From the NCBI GenBank assembly GCA_965277735.1, contig CBDIDO010000002.1, positions 930,001 through 994,000 of the forward strand: 64,000 nt of DNA. The letters run 5' to 3'. Within the stretch, counting starts at the first letter, position 1, and each line of letters begins with the position of its first letter. Of the stretch, positions 8,624-17,631 are shown piece by piece. This DNA comes from RH-AL1 sp965277735 (GTDB lineage: Bacteria; Pseudomonadota; Alphaproteobacteria; Rhizobiales; Beijerinckiaceae). The position numbers were made by a program, and so were the translations under genes. The notes beneath the pieces are model-generated. The model ran no database searches and had not been told where the DNA came from. It saw nothing but the letters and a program-made list of their open reading frames with translations.

Positions 8624-9172
8624 GGTCGAACGCTCAATGGCTTTGGCCGGTAACGGCACCAAGGAATCGGTTGGCAACACGCTCGCCCCTACGGATTGCC
8701 GGCTTCCAGGCTACCGCTGCGTCAGCAAGCTACCGAGCAAATCTTAAAGGACGCCTAACGCCAGGCCATCGCCGTCAATAACAGTTCGGACCTTCCTCTA
8801 GCGCACAAGCGGATTGGATCTGCATTAATTACGAGATTATATTAATCGTTCGCACAGCTAGATCGCAACGCATCTTTATATTTAAAGGGCCGATGCAACG
8901 GGCCAGCAACACGAATTACGCCAGATCGCCGAGGTCGAAATACGATGCCTTTGATGAACGGCACGCGGGTTTCTGCCGTCACGGCCTCCACTAACAATTG
9001 CGGCAGTGCAGCAGCCCCGCTCGCCGTGACCTTGCAATGTCGCGCTGTTCTTCCCGACCCTGTCTTAGAAAACGCGCCGAACGCCTACCTCCACCCCAGC
9101 TGAACCGATCGCCCAAGCAGAACGGACGCGCTCGCTTGCCGACGCGCGCCTACTCCGGCGAACGCCGGCTCA
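8624..9172. other. Intergenic region, locally AT-rich, no gene seen
   Basis: About 550 bases without a supportable gene. The part from about 8815 to 8890 is strikingly AT-rich for this DNA (it includes TTAATTACGAG and TTTATATTTAAA) and may hold the promoter of the minus-strand TadE operon. No flp pilin-like short frame with a prepilin motif was found here. Confidence 0.5.
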
Positions 9173-9739
9173 TCAGCCCTGCGAGGCGTCCCGCGTCCGC
9201 ATGAAACGATCGAAATCCTCGCGATCCTTGGCGTGCAGCAGTTCGTCGCGATAGGCCGCGAACTCGCGCTCCGAAGCGCGCAGCTTGTTGCGCTCGGCCT
9301 CGATGCGCTGCAGCTCATTCATGCGCCAGGCGTCGAATGCGTGGTTGCCGGACGAGCGCGACGCGAATGGCATCGCAAACCCGGAGCCGCCCGCGAGCAG
9401 ACGGCGGGCCGCCCGCACCAGCACGTCCCAGCGATCGTTGGCGAAGGCCAGGACGCTGCCCTGGAACCCGCTCGCCTGATGCCACAGCTTGAGCGCAACG
9501 AACGCGACACAAAGTTGCCAGCCGCCGAGAACGAGGGTCCCGACCGTCAGAGCGACGTCCAGCATGGTCCACCGGCCGGCTGTCGCCGCTTTTGTCGAAG
9601 GGGCCGCCTGCGGGCGAGCCTGCTCGTCGCGCCGGACCTCGGCCCAGCCGCGGCGGCTCCAGCCGCCTTGGTTCCAGCCACCTTGACGCGTGGCACTGCC
9701 CCAGCCGCCCATGACTTCATCTCCATAGAAATCGGCCAC
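9173..9739 (-). CDS. DUF2852 family membrane protein
   Basis: This 188-residue protein matches the DUF2852 pattern, which is common in Rhizobiales. The Trp/Gly/Arg-rich N-terminus (GGWNQGGWSRRGW) is followed by a transmembrane helix near residues 60-85, a central SSGNHAFDAWRMNELQRIE segment, and a charged coiled-coil-like tail ending KDREDFDRFMRTR. Function is unknown; the family is mostly predicted to be inner-membrane. It stands alone, divergent from etfB. Confidence 0.8.
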   Translation of the reverse strand: MADFYGDEVMGGWGSATRQGGWNQGGWSRRGWAEVRRDEQARPQAAPSTKAATAGRWTMLDVALTVGTLVLGGWQLCVAFVALKLWHQASGFQGSVLAFANDRWDVLVRAARRLLAGGSGFAMPFASRSSGNHAFDAWRMNELQRIEAERNKLRASEREFAAYRDELLHAKDREDFDRFMRTRDASQG

Positions 9740-9955
9740 CAGACGTGGCCGCTCGCCTAGAAATCATGGCGGCGTGGCCGTTCCGCAAGATGGGCGCGGG
9801 TGGCAACGCGCCGCGGCGAGCTGGCGGCACTCCCCCGGCCGGCCGCGTTGACTCGCCGGTATGGCGCAATTACGAAGCGCGCGTGACGGACACGCGGTGC
9901 TTCGTCGAGCAAATCCGAACCGCCGCCGTGCTCCCAACGATACGGAGAGAGCTCC

Positions 9956-10705
9956 TTGAAAATCCTCGTGCCCGTGAAACGGGTCGTCGACTATAACGTC
10001 AAGATCAGGGTCAAGCCGGACGGCTCGGGCGTCGAGCTTGCCGGCGTCAAGATGTCGATGAATCCCTTCGACGAAATCGCCGTCGAGGAGGCGCTGCGCC
10101 TCAAGGAAGCCGGCAAGGCGACCGAGGTCATCGCGGTCTCGATCGGCCCGCAGCAGGCGACCGAGACGATCCGCAACGCGCTCGCCATGGGCGCCGACCG
10201 CGGCATTCTCGTGAAGACCGACGAGCCGGTCGAGCCACTCGCCGTCGCCAAGATCCTGAAGAGCATCGTCGACCAGGAGCAGCCGTCCCTTGTCATCCTG
10301 GGCAAGCAGGCGATCGACGACGATTCGAACCAGACCGGCCAGATGCTCGCTGCCCTGCTCGGCTGGGGCCAGGGCACCTTCGCCTCGAAAGTCGCGCTCG
10401 ACGGGGAGAGCGTCGACGTGACCCGCGAGGTCGACGGCGGCGCGCAGACGGTGACGCTGAAGCTGCCGGCGGTGGTGACGACCGACCTGCGCCTCAACGA
10501 GCCGCGCTACGCCTCGCTGCCCAACATCATGAAGGCGAAGAAGAAGCCGATCGCCGAGCAGACGGCGGCCGACCACGGCGTCGACCTGGCGCCGCGTCTC
10601 ACCATCCTCAAGACCAGCGAGCCGCCGACGCGCTCGGCCGGCGTCAAGGTGACGGACGTGCCGGAGCTCGTGTCGAAGCTCGACGCCGCGGGAGTCCTAC
10701 CATGA
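9956..10705 (+). CDS. etfB: Electron transfer flavoprotein beta subunit
   Basis: Small AMP-binding subunit of the electron transfer flavoprotein that accepts electrons from acyl-CoA and related dehydrogenases and passes them to ETF-ubiquinone oxidoreductase. The 249-residue product begins KILVPVKRVVDYN and carries the LRLNEPRYASLPNIMKAKKK signature near residues 182-201. Translation begins at a TTG (9956) preceded by GGAGAG at a good distance; no ATG gives the full conserved N-terminus. The stop overlaps the etfA start (ATGA), so the pair is coupled. Confidence 0.96.
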   Translation: MKILVPVKRVVDYNVKIRVKPDGSGVELAGVKMSMNPFDEIAVEEALRLKEAGKATEVIAVSIGPQQATETIRNALAMGADRGILVKTDEPVEPLAVAKILKSIVDQEQPSLVILGKQAIDDDSNQTGQMLAALLGWGQGTFASKVALDGESVDVTREVDGGAQTVTLKLPAVVTTDLRLNEPRYASLPNIMKAKKKPIAEQTAADHGVDLAPRLTILKTSEPPTRSAGVKVTDVPELVSKLDAAGVLP

Positions 10706-11652
10706 CCATCCTCGTCCTCGCCGACATCGGCGGCGGCAAGCTCGGCGACGCCACCGGGAAGGCGCTGACCGCCGCAACCGCGATGGGTGGCCCCGTCCAC
10801 GTGCTCGTGGCCGGCGAAGGCATCGAGGGCGCAGCCAAGCAAGCGGCCGCGCTCGAGGGCGTCGAGAAGGTGCTGACCGCCGACGCGGCGGTCTACGGCA
10901 GCGCGCTCGCCGAGCCGCTCGCCGCGCTGCTCGTTGCGCTTTCGAAGGACTACGACGCGATCGTCGCGCCCTCGACGGCCGCGACGAAGAACGCGATGCC
11001 GCGCGCGGCGGCCCTGCTCGACGTCATGCAGGTCTCCGACATCTCGAAGGTCGTCTCCGCCGACACGTTCGAGCGCCCGATCTACGCCGGCAACGCGATC
11101 CAGACGGTGCAGTCGAAGGACGCCAAGAAGATCGTCACGGTCCGGGCCGCCTCTTTCACGGCGACGGGCGCCGGCGGCACAGAGGCGCCGATCGAGGCCG
11201 TCTCGGCCGGTGTCGAGGACAAGGGCGTCTCCGCCTTCAAGTCCGACGAGATCGCCAAGTCCGAACGTCCCGAGCTGACCGGCGCGAAGATCGTCGTGTC
11301 GGGCGGCCGCGCGGTCGCGAACGCCGAGAACTTCCAGAAGGTGATCGTGCCGCTCGCCGACACGCTGCACGCCGCCGTGGGCGCCTCGCGCGCCGCTGTC
11401 GATGCCGGCTACGCCCCGAATGACTGGCAGGTCGGCCAGACCGGCAAGATCGTCGCCCCCGAGCTCTACATTGCTGTCGGCATTTCAGGCGCCATTCAGC
11501 ATTTGGCCGGTATGAAGGATTCGAAAGTCATCGTCGCCATCAACAAGGACGAGGAGGCGCCGATCTTCCAGGTCGCCGACTACGGCCTGGTCGGCGACTT
11601 GTTCAAGGTCGTGCCGGAACTCACTGAGGCGCTTGCCAAGAAGGGCAGCTAG
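10702..11652 (+). CDS. etfA: Electron transfer flavoprotein alpha subunit
   Basis: FAD-binding subunit of ETF, 316 residues. The C-terminal FAD domain shows GRAVANAENF, GASRAAVDAGYAPNDWQVGQTG and PELYIAVGISGAIQHLAGM, all typical, and ends in the usual VPELTEAL helix. It overlaps etfB by four bases. Together with hbdA downstream it serves fatty acid and amino acid oxidation; it could also receive electrons from the acyl-CoA dehydrogenase at 48796-50004. Confidence 0.97.
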   Translation: MTILVLADIGGGKLGDATGKALTAATAMGGPVHVLVAGEGIEGAAKQAAALEGVEKVLTADAAVYGSALAEPLAALLVALSKDYDAIVAPSTAATKNAMPRAAALLDVMQVSDISKVVSADTFERPIYAGNAIQTVQSKDAKKIVTVRAASFTATGAGGTEAPIEAVSAGVEDKGVSAFKSDEIAKSERPELTGAKIVVSGGRAVANAENFQKVIVPLADTLHAAVGASRAAVDAGYAPNDWQVGQTGKIVAPELYIAVGISGAIQHLAGMKDSKVIVAINKDEEAPIFQVADYGLVGDLFKVVPELTEALAKKGS

Positions 11653-11719
11653 GCGTCTTGTGGCGGTGCGGTGACAACTATGGCGCGTAAGCGCCGCGAG
11701 GCCCAAGGCAGGTTCATCC

Positions 11720-12598
11720 GTGGTGGATATCGCTAAGATCGGTGTGATTGGGGCCGGCCAGATGGGGACCGGCATCGCGCAGGTCTGCGGGTTGGCCGGC
11801 ATCGAGGTCCTGCTGAACGACGTCACGGCGGCGAAGACGCAGGCCGGCATCGACTGGATCGCGGCGAGCTTCGGTCGCCTCTCCGACAAGGGCCAGGTCG
11901 AGGGCCACGACGTCCATGCCGCGCTCGGTCGCATCAAGGCCGCGCCCGACCTCGTCGCCTTCGGCGATTGCGACCTCGTCATCGAGGCCGCCTCCGAGAA
12001 CGAGGAGGTCAAGCGCCGCATCTTCGCGATGGTGTGCCCGCACCTGAAGCCCGAGGCGATGCTCGCCTCCAACACGTCCTCGATCTCGATCACGCGCCTC
12101 GCCTCGGCGACCGACCGGCCTGAGCGCTTCATCGGCATCCATTTCATGAACCCGGCGACCAAGATGCAGCTCGTCGAGCTGATCCGCGGCATCGCCACCG
12201 AGGACGTGACCTACGAGACCGCCAAGGCGCTGATCGCCCGGCTCGGCAAGACCTCGACGGTGTCGGAGGATTTCCCGGCCTTCATCGTCAACCGCATCCT
12301 GCTGCCGATGATCAACGAGGCGATCTACACGCTCTACGAGGGCGTCGGCTCGGTCGAGGCGATCGACACCGCGATGAAGCTCGGCGCCAACCACCCGATG
12401 GGCCCGCTCTCGCTCGCCGATTTCATCGGCCTCGACACCGTGCTGTCGGTGATGCAGGTGCTCCACGAGGGCCTCGCGGATCCCAAGTACCGGCCCTGCC
12501 CGCTGCTCGTGAAATACGTCGAGGCCGGCTGGCTCGGCAAGAAGACGCAGCGCGGCTTCTACGACTACCGCTCGGGCACGCCGATCCCGACGCGCTGA
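11720..12598 (+). CDS. hbdA: 3-hydroxybutyryl-CoA dehydrogenase
   Basis: NAD-dependent oxidation of (S)-3-hydroxyacyl-CoA, or the reverse reduction. The 292-residue protein has the Rossmann motif IGVIGAGQMGTGIA (residues 7-20) and the family segments SNTSSISITRLA and FIGIHFMNPATKMQLVELI, with the catalytic His-Glu pair, then FIVNRILLPMINEAI. It starts at GTG 11720, with another in-frame GTG next to it. It follows etfBA by 67 bases, a common arrangement in alphaproteobacteria, and is probably co-transcribed. Confidence 0.95.
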   Translation: MVDIAKIGVIGAGQMGTGIAQVCGLAGIEVLLNDVTAAKTQAGIDWIAASFGRLSDKGQVEGHDVHAALGRIKAAPDLVAFGDCDLVIEAASENEEVKRRIFAMVCPHLKPEAMLASNTSSISITRLASATDRPERFIGIHFMNPATKMQLVELIRGIATEDVTYETAKALIARLGKTSTVSEDFPAFIVNRILLPMINEAIYTLYEGVGSVEAIDTAMKLGANHPMGPLSLADFIGLDTVLSVMQVLHEGLADPKYRPCPLLVKYVEAGWLGKKTQRGFYDYRSGTPIPTR

Positions 12599-12601
12599 AC
12601 C

Positions 12602-13015
12602 TCAGAACTGCCACGGCGACAGGAGGTCGATCCCCGTCGTTCGAAAATCAACGAGGTTTCGGGTCGCGAGACGGCCTCCGTTGATCATGGCGATGGCCGC
12701 GATCATCCCATCCGCAGTCGACATGGGCGCGCCGTCGCGCACGGCTTGTCCCATGATCGCGCCGTAGGCCAGGGCCGCCTCCTCGGTCAGTCCGAACGTC
12801 CTGTGAGCAAACCGACGGCGCCAATCGGTCAGGTGCTGGGCGAGTCGGCGCGCGCGCTGGTCGGGCTTGATCTTCTCGATCCCGAACGCGATTTCCGCGA
12901 TCGCGACCGTCGACAATGCAAGCTCGGAATCGTGCGGCGTCAACCAGGCCAGCACGGCCGGGCTGGGTGACTTGCGCATAGGCTCCGAGACGACATTCGT
13001 ATCGAGGAAGATCAA
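12602..13015 (-). CDS. vapC: VapC-type PIN domain toxin
   Basis: PIN-domain endoribonuclease of a type II toxin-antitoxin module, 137 residues. Acidic active-site residues are visible in FLDTNVVSE (Asp5), AIAEIAFGIE and STADGMIAAIA. Translation appears to start at TTG 13015, overlapping the antitoxin stop as TTGA, the coupling expected for a TA pair. The gene ends 4 bases after the convergent hbdA stop. The RNA target is unknown. Confidence 0.9.
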   Translation of the reverse strand: MIFLDTNVVSEPMRKSPSPAVLAWLTPHDSELALSTVAIAEIAFGIEKIKPDQRARRLAQHLTDWRRRFAHRTFGLTEEAALAYGAIMGQAVRDGAPMSTADGMIAAIAMINGGRLATRNLVDFRTTGIDLLSPWQF

Positions 13016-13260
13016 AGATCGGGCCCGGTATTCTTTCGCCGGTCCGCGCGGATCAGTGCATCGAGATCGATGTCTTCGTCCTCGCGAGCCGCCAGCCGCG
13101 CGTAAAAGGCGGCTGCGGGCTCGCGGCCCGTTTCGCGCGCCTCGTAGACTTGCAGCGCTCGTTCGACGATGTCGGCGATCGAGCGGTTCTCCCGGCGGGC
13201 GAGGCGGTGCGCCAGGTCACGGGCTTTCGCGCTGCGCACGGAGAGTTGGGGCTCGGCCAT
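13012..13260 (-). CDS. vapB: VapB-type antitoxin
   Basis: Antitoxin partner of the adjacent PIN toxin, 82 residues from the ATG at 13260. The N-terminal half (QLSVRSAKARDLAHRLA, then RSIADIVERALQVYE) reads as a short DNA-binding and dimerisation unit of the Rv0623/ribbon-helix-helix type; the acidic C-terminus would cover the toxin. An ATG eight codons upstream is possible but sits in the operator repeat. It should repress its own promoter through the repeats just upstream. Confidence 0.85.
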   Translation of the reverse strand: MAEPQLSVRSAKARDLAHRLARRENRSIADIVERALQVYEARETGREPAAAFYARLAAREDEDIDLDALIRADRRKNTGPDL

Positions 13261-13284
13261 TGTTTTCCATAACAGGGCGAACAT

Positions 13285-13314
13285 CTGCCATCAAGATGGC
13301 AGCTGATGGCAGCT
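13285..13314. promoter_or_regulatory. Repeat-rich operator of the vapBC module
   Basis: An 18-bp perfect inverted repeat CTGCCATCAAGATGGCAG (13285-13302) overlaps a tandem direct repeat GATGGCAGCT (13295-13304 and 13305-13314), with a further GATG start after it. The site lies 25 bases upstream of the antitoxin ATG. Such a structure fits autorepression by a VapB or VapBC complex. Confidence 0.7.
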
Positions 13315-13396
13315 GATGCGATGGCACTCGGGCTGACCTAGCGAGGCCGATCGCCTGCCTCGGCAGGATCTCGACGGCCTCGGATGAGATGCCCTG

Positions 13397-13591
13397 CTAT
13401 CTGCCTTCGATGTGGGCGACGATCGCCGCGCAGATCTCGCGCGTCTCGAACGGTGTGAGAATCCCGCCGCCGAGCGCAAGGCGCGCAAGAAGCTCGACAT
13501 ACGCCGAGTCGATGCCGTGGATCGCGTGCGGCGCCTGGATGCCGCTCACCATCGGGCGGGTCGGCTGTTGGCCGGCGTTCTGGTTCGTCAA
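13397..13591 (-). CDS. Small protein of unknown function
   Basis: This 64-residue frame starts at TTG 13591 with GGAGA five bases upstream. The predicted protein (SGIQAPHAIHGIDSAYVELLARLALGG and ETREICAAIVAHIEGR as consecutive parts) has a balanced composition and helical pattern, unlike the Arg/Pro-rich shadow frames around it. I do not recognise a family. It is included because of the ribosome binding site and composition. Confidence 0.5.
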   Translation of the reverse strand: MTNQNAGQQPTRPMVSGIQAPHAIHGIDSAYVELLARLALGGGILTPFETREICAAIVAHIEGR

Positions 13592-13711
13592 GTTTGTCTC
13601 CGCACTGCTGGGGCGCGACCACCACAGTCAGCAAAATCCCTGCCGCGCGATCCGGGGCAGCGCACCGCGGCCTGACCGAATGGACCACCCGTTGGTTGCG
13701 GGGTGGTACGC

Positions 13712-14656
13712 TCAGCGCTCGCCGTACTGCTGCCCCGGCGCGGCGGCGACCGCGCGGCAGGCCTCGCCCATGAAGGCCATGGTGAGCGGCGGCCGTGGGA
13801 ACGGCGGCTTCTTCGGCGGCGGCGGATGCAGGATCGAGGGCTGGAACCAGCGCTGCAGCGTCGCGTCGCAGCCGTCGCCCGAGGCCACTTCCGCCTGCGG
13901 CTGGCACCCTGTCTCGCCTGGTGGGCAGAACAGCCTGATGTGGAAATGGTAGTCGTGGCCGAACATCGGCCTGACCTTCTCGAGCCACGAGCGGTCGCCG
14001 TGCGCCTCGCGGCAGATGGCGCGCTTGATCGCGGCATTGACGAAGATGCGCTGCACCTCCGGGTCGGTCGCCGCGTCCTTGATGACCTGCATCGTATCCG
14101 GGTTGAAGTAGCGCGGATCGACGTCCTTGCGATCGTTGCGCACGACCATCAGCGAGTTCGAGAACTCGCGCTCCTGGCGCGGCATCCGGTGCTCGGGCAT
14201 CGGCCGCAGCCAGACGTCGACGTCGAGGCCGATCTGGTGCGAGGCGTGGCCGTTCAGCATCGGGCCGCCGCGCGGCTGCGCCATGTCGCCGATGAGAATG
14301 CCGGGCCAGCGCGTAGTGTCGTGCACGCGGTGGGCGAGGCGCTGGATGAAGGCGAGCAGCACCGGGTGGCCGTAGAAGCGGTTGCGCGAGGGCCGCATGA
14401 CCTGCCAGTCGGGCCCATCCTGCGGCAGCGGTTGCGCCCCGGCGATGCAGCCCCGCGAATAGAAGCCGTAGACATGCGGCGCCCCCGCCGACGGCTCGAG
14501 CTCGCGCCCGAAGACCTCCTTGGCCGCGTCGCCGGGATCGCCGGGGTCGGCGAGCGGCGCCAAGTCGCGCGGCCCCATCGTGCCGCGATCCTGGGCCGCG
14601 GCGGGACAGGCGCCGCCGGCGAGCAGGAGCGCGAGGGCAAGACGGCGAAGCTGCAT
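13712..14656 (-). CDS. mepA: Penicillin-insensitive murein endopeptidase
   Basis: Periplasmic zinc (LAS-type) endopeptidase that cuts D-Ala-mDAP cross-links in peptidoglycan. Signal peptide at residues 1-22 (MQLRRLALALLLAGG...AAAQ). The metal and active-site motifs are HASHQIGLDVDVW (H-x6-D type) and HDYHFHIRL near the C-terminal third. The start at 14656 is favoured by AAGGGATCACG just upstream and by the signal peptide. Length (314 residues) is slightly above the enterobacterial enzyme, with a Pro-rich C-terminal tail. Confidence 0.93.
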   Translation of the reverse strand: MQLRRLALALLLAGGACPAAAQDRGTMGPRDLAPLADPGDPGDAAKEVFGRELEPSAGAPHVYGFYSRGCIAGAQPLPQDGPDWQVMRPSRNRFYGHPVLLAFIQRLAHRVHDTTRWPGILIGDMAQPRGGPMLNGHASHQIGLDVDVWLRPMPEHRMPRQEREFSNSLMVVRNDRKDVDPRYFNPDTMQVIKDAATDPEVQRIFVNAAIKRAICREAHGDRSWLEKVRPMFGHDYHFHIRLFCPPGETGCQPQAEVASGDGCDATLQRWFQPSILHPPPPKKPPFPRPPLTMAFMGEACRAVAAAPGQQYGER

Positions 14657-14748
14657 CGTGATCCCTTGAGCGGCTAGGCCGAGCTTACACCGGAAAAGCC
14701 CGGGACGATCGCCCGAAACCCGGTCGCCCACAGGTGACGGGGCCGCCC

Positions 14749-15483
14749 TCAGAACCCCGCCGGCTCATCCTCTTTCTTGTGCGTCTCGCGCGGATAATCC
14801 GGCCGGCGCTCGAACATCGCGCGGGCGAGCGAGAACAGCGGCGAGGCGAGCCGGTTCACGTCGTCGACGCGCGAGACGATCTTGCCGCCGCGGGTCAACT
14901 CCTTGTCAAGCAGCGCCATCGTCGGCGCGAGGCCGGGATCGTCGTCGCGCAACCAGCTGCGCAACACGCGCGTCCACACGAGCACGAGCCCCTGGATCTT
15001 CACCGCGCCGACGGGCCCCTCGGACTCGATGCCCGCCGCCTCCAGCATGAAGCGCATCGAGTTGACCTCGAGCCGGTTGATCGAGGCGGCCGCCATCGGG
15101 GCGCGCTGCACCCATTCGAAGATGCCCTCGAGCCCGAGCTTGTAGGGCGCCAGTGCGTCGAGCCGGCGCATCAGCACGTCGAACAGCCGCTCCTTGGCCG
15201 GCTCGCTCATCAGGTCGTCGGTTGTGCCGTCGAGCACGACGCGGTCGATCTTGCGCGAGAAGGCGGAGAGCACCGCGCCCTTCGACGGGAAGGCATCGCG
15301 GAAGTCGGCGAGCGACAGGTTGGCGCGGGTGGCGACATCGGTGATCGTGATGTCCTCCCAGGTGCGTTCGCCGGCGAGCTCCATCAAGGCCTCGATGATC
15401 GCATCCTTGGGCGCGAGCTTGGCGGCCGCCTTCACCTCGTGCGACTGAGGTGCGGGATCCGCGTGCGCGCTCTCATCGGCCAT
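14749..15483 (-). CDS. TetR-family transcriptional regulator (COQ9-like C-terminus)
   Basis: This 244-residue protein has an N-terminal TetR helix-turn-helix (ITITDVATRANLSLADFRDAF, consecutive parts at about residues 45-65) and an all-helical C-terminal ligand domain (MRRLDALAPYKLGLEGIFEW and onward) that resembles the COQ9-related TetR group of alphaproteobacteria. AGGACGACAG precedes the ATG. It lies alone between mepA and the LysR gene; the target is unknown. Confidence 0.85.
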   Translation of the reverse strand: MADESAHADPAPQSHEVKAAAKLAPKDAIIEALMELAGERTWEDITITDVATRANLSLADFRDAFPSKGAVLSAFSRKIDRVVLDGTTDDLMSEPAKERLFDVLMRRLDALAPYKLGLEGIFEWVQRAPMAAASINRLEVNSMRFMLEAAGIESEGPVGAVKIQGLVLVWTRVLRSWLRDDDPGLAPTMALLDKELTRGGKIVSRVDDVNRLASPLFSLARAMFERRPDYPRETHKKEDEPAGF

Positions 15484-15571
15484 CTGTCGTCCTCTCGGGA
15501 AAGGTGGCCTCTTTATAGGGCGTCACGAGGCGCGGGTCCAAGGTGGGGCACCCGTCGGCCCGAATACGGCC

Positions 15572-16498
15572 CTAGCGAGAGAGATAGGCCGCCCTGCAGA
15601 CGGACGTGACCAGGGCGCGCAGCCAGCGGTGGACCGGATCGTTGTCCATGCGCGGATGCCACATCGCGGAAATCGCGATCTCCGGCGTGCGCACCGGCAG
15701 CTCGAAGGACCTGACGCCCTCGGCGACAACGGCACTGCCCGGCGCGTCGCTGCCGAGGCAGGAGCGCGGCACCAGGCCGACGAGGTCCGAGAAGCGCGCC
15801 ATCCGGATCGCATCGGGATAGCCGGGCACCACGGCCACCACCGTCCGCCGCAGGCCGAGCGCGTCGAGCGCCTCGTCGACAGGCCCGGTGAACCGCTCCG
15901 TCCGCGACGCCACGACATGCCCGCAGGCGGCGTAGCGCTCGGGCGTCATGCGGCCCTTCAGGAGCGGGTGGTCGACCCTGACCACGCCGACGAAGCTGTC
16001 GCGGAACAGCGTCTGCGTGCGCACCTCCGGCGCATTCGTGCCGAGCACGCCGATCTCGAGATCGATCGTGCCGTCGCGGATCGGACCCGCGTCCTTGTCT
16101 GGCTTGGGCGCGAAACGCAGGCGGACGCCGGGCGCGGCGGCCGTGACTGCGGTCACGAGCGGTGCCGCGAGGCTTGCCATGAACGCCTCGCTGACGCGGA
16201 TCGTGAACGTCAGCGCGAGGGAGGCGAGGTCGAGCTCCGCCGAGGCCGGGCGCAGCACCATCTGCGCCTCGCGCGTGAGCGCATTCACCTGGTCGCGCAG
16301 CGCGGCGGCGCGCGGCGTCGGCACGAGGTGGCGCCCCGCGCGCACCAGCAGCGGGTCCCCCGTCGCGAGCCGAAGCCGCGCCAGCGTCCGGCTCATGGCC
16401 GAGGCGCTGAGGCCGAGGCGGCGCGCGGCGCCGGTCACGCTGGTCTCGGCGAGCAGCGCGTCCAACGCGACGAGCAGGTTGAGGTCCACGGCTTCCAT
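15572..16498 (-). CDS. LysR-family transcriptional regulator
   Basis: This 308-residue regulator starts at ATG 16498. The winged helix-turn-helix at residues 3-60 (DLNLLVALDALL, TGAARRLGLSASAMSRTLARL) is followed by the periplasmic-binding-like effector domain from about 90 onward. It is divergent from the SDR gene at 16621 with 122 bases between, the classical arrangement for a LysR regulator and its target. A long imperfect inverted repeat sits in that gap. Effector unknown. Confidence 0.92.
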   Translation of the reverse strand: MEAVDLNLLVALDALLAETSVTGAARRLGLSASAMSRTLARLRLATGDPLLVRAGRHLVPTPRAAALRDQVNALTREAQMVLRPASAELDLASLALTFTIRVSEAFMASLAAPLVTAVTAAAPGVRLRFAPKPDKDAGPIRDGTIDLEIGVLGTNAPEVRTQTLFRDSFVGVVRVDHPLLKGRMTPERYAACGHVVASRTERFTGPVDEALDALGLRRTVVAVVPGYPDAIRMARFSDLVGLVPRSCLGSDAPGSAVVAEGVRSFELPVRTPEIAISAMWHPRMDNDPVHRWLRALVTSVCRAAYLSR

Positions 16499-16524
16499 CG
16501 GCGCGGAGCGTACCACGGATACAT

Positions 16525-16568
16525 GGCGTCAGATGCAACACATCTTTGCTTGCGATGCGTCTGGCGCC
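16525..16568. promoter_or_regulatory. Candidate LysR operator between divergent genes
   Basis: GGCGTCAGATGC at 16525-16536 and GCGTCTGGCGCC at 16557-16568 form an inverted repeat with 10 of 12 matching positions and a 20-base spacer, in the LysR/SDR gap. Position and symmetry suggest a regulator site; this is inferred, not a known motif. Confidence 0.4.
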
Positions 16569-16620
16569 CGCATACCGGATCGATCATGTGAGACGCCATC
16601 GAACATCAAGGATTTTCGCC

Positions 16621-17337
16621 ATGTCGCCACGAGCGTCGGACAATCTCGACAAGACGATCATCATCATCGGCGCCTCGCGCGGCCTCGGGCATGCGATGGC
16701 GGCCGAATGCCTGAAGAAGGGATGGAAGGTCGTGGGCACGGTGAGGGGCGGAACAACCCGGACCGCGTTGCACGACCTCGCGGATCAGTCAGACGGTCGG
16801 GTCGAGATCGAAATCGTGGATATCTGCGTGCCGGATCAGGTGGCGGCTTTGCGCGACCGCCTGTCGGGCCGGCTCTTCGACATCCTCTTCGTCAACGCCG
16901 GCACCGCCAACGACGAGCGCGAGACGATCGGAGACGTGACGACCGACGAGTTCGTGCGCGTCATGGTGACGAACGCGCTCAGCCCGCTGCGCGTGGTCGA
17001 ACGCCTGCAGGATCTCGTGCCTCCGACGGGCCTGATCGGGGTGATGTCGTCTGGACAGGGCAGCGTCGCCAACAACGAGACCGGGATGCGCGAAGTCTAC
17101 AGAGGCAGCAAGGCGGCGCTGAACACGTTCATGCGGAGCTTCGCGGCGCGCCACGCCAACAACCCGCGCGCGATGGTGCTGATGGCGCCCGGCTGGGTCC
17201 GCACCGCGTTAGGCGGTGCGAAGGCACCGCTCGGCATCGAGGACAGCGTCCCGAGCCTCGTCGACGTTCTACTGTCGCAGCTCGGACACCCCGGGCTGCG
17301 CTATCTCGATTACCGCGGCCGTACGGTCCCCTGGTGA
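16621..17337 (+). CDS. Short-chain dehydrogenase/reductase
   Basis: NAD(P)-dependent oxidoreductase of the SDR superfamily, 238 residues. Cofactor motif IIIIGASRGLGHAM near residues 13-26, NAG at FVNAGTAN, catalytic Ser region VMSSGQGSV and Tyr/Lys in VYRGSKAALN. The start at 16621 aligns the Rossmann fold correctly. Probably regulated by the divergent LysR protein. The substrate is not predictable. Confidence 0.88.
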   Translation: MSPRASDNLDKTIIIIGASRGLGHAMAAECLKKGWKVVGTVRGGTTRTALHDLADQSDGRVEIEIVDICVPDQVAALRDRLSGRLFDILFVNAGTANDERETIGDVTTDEFVRVMVTNALSPLRVVERLQDLVPPTGLIGVMSSGQGSVANNETGMREVYRGSKAALNTFMRSFAARHANNPRAMVLMAPGWVRTALGGAKAPLGIEDSVPSLVDVLLSQLGHPGLRYLDYRGRTVPW

Positions 17338-17414
17338 TCGCCCTGATTGCAGGACGCTTGCAATCGCGCCGGTGTTCGGTCAGGCACAGCATCTGTTCGG
17401 GCTGCGGGGTCACT

Positions 17415-17624
17415 TTGCGCGCCATCTGGGTTGTCGTCGGTGCGATCGGAGGCCTCGTCCTTGGGGTGATCGCCGGTATCGCCGTGGCGCTTGCCGTGAT
17501 GCAGCTGCATCCGCGCAGTGACGGCACCTACGGGATGCGCGAGATGCTCGTCTGCGTGCCGTGCGGTGCGCTCATCGGGCTCGTCGCCGGCCTCTTTTGG
17601 GGGTTTCACCCCGCGCGCGGCTGA
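17415..17624 (+). CDS. Small membrane protein, unknown
   Basis: A 69-residue frame from TTG 17415 encodes two glycine-rich transmembrane helices (AIWVVVGAIGGLVLGVIAG and VPCGALIGLVAGLFWG) joined by a short polar loop. A GGGG run lies about seven bases upstream. The very hydrophobic, well-organised translation is unlike the shadow frames nearby. No family recognised; it ends next to a broken histidine kinase gene. Confidence 0.5.
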   Translation: MRAIWVVVGAIGGLVLGVIAGIAVALAVMQLHPRSDGTYGMREMLVCVPCGALIGLVAGLFWGFHPARG

Positions 17625-17631
17625 AGATCCC

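Noticed and set aside
13295..13314. Tandem GATGGCAGCT copies considered as a CRISPR or satellite repeat
   Set aside because: Only two copies with no spacers; position fits an operator of the toxin-antitoxin module.
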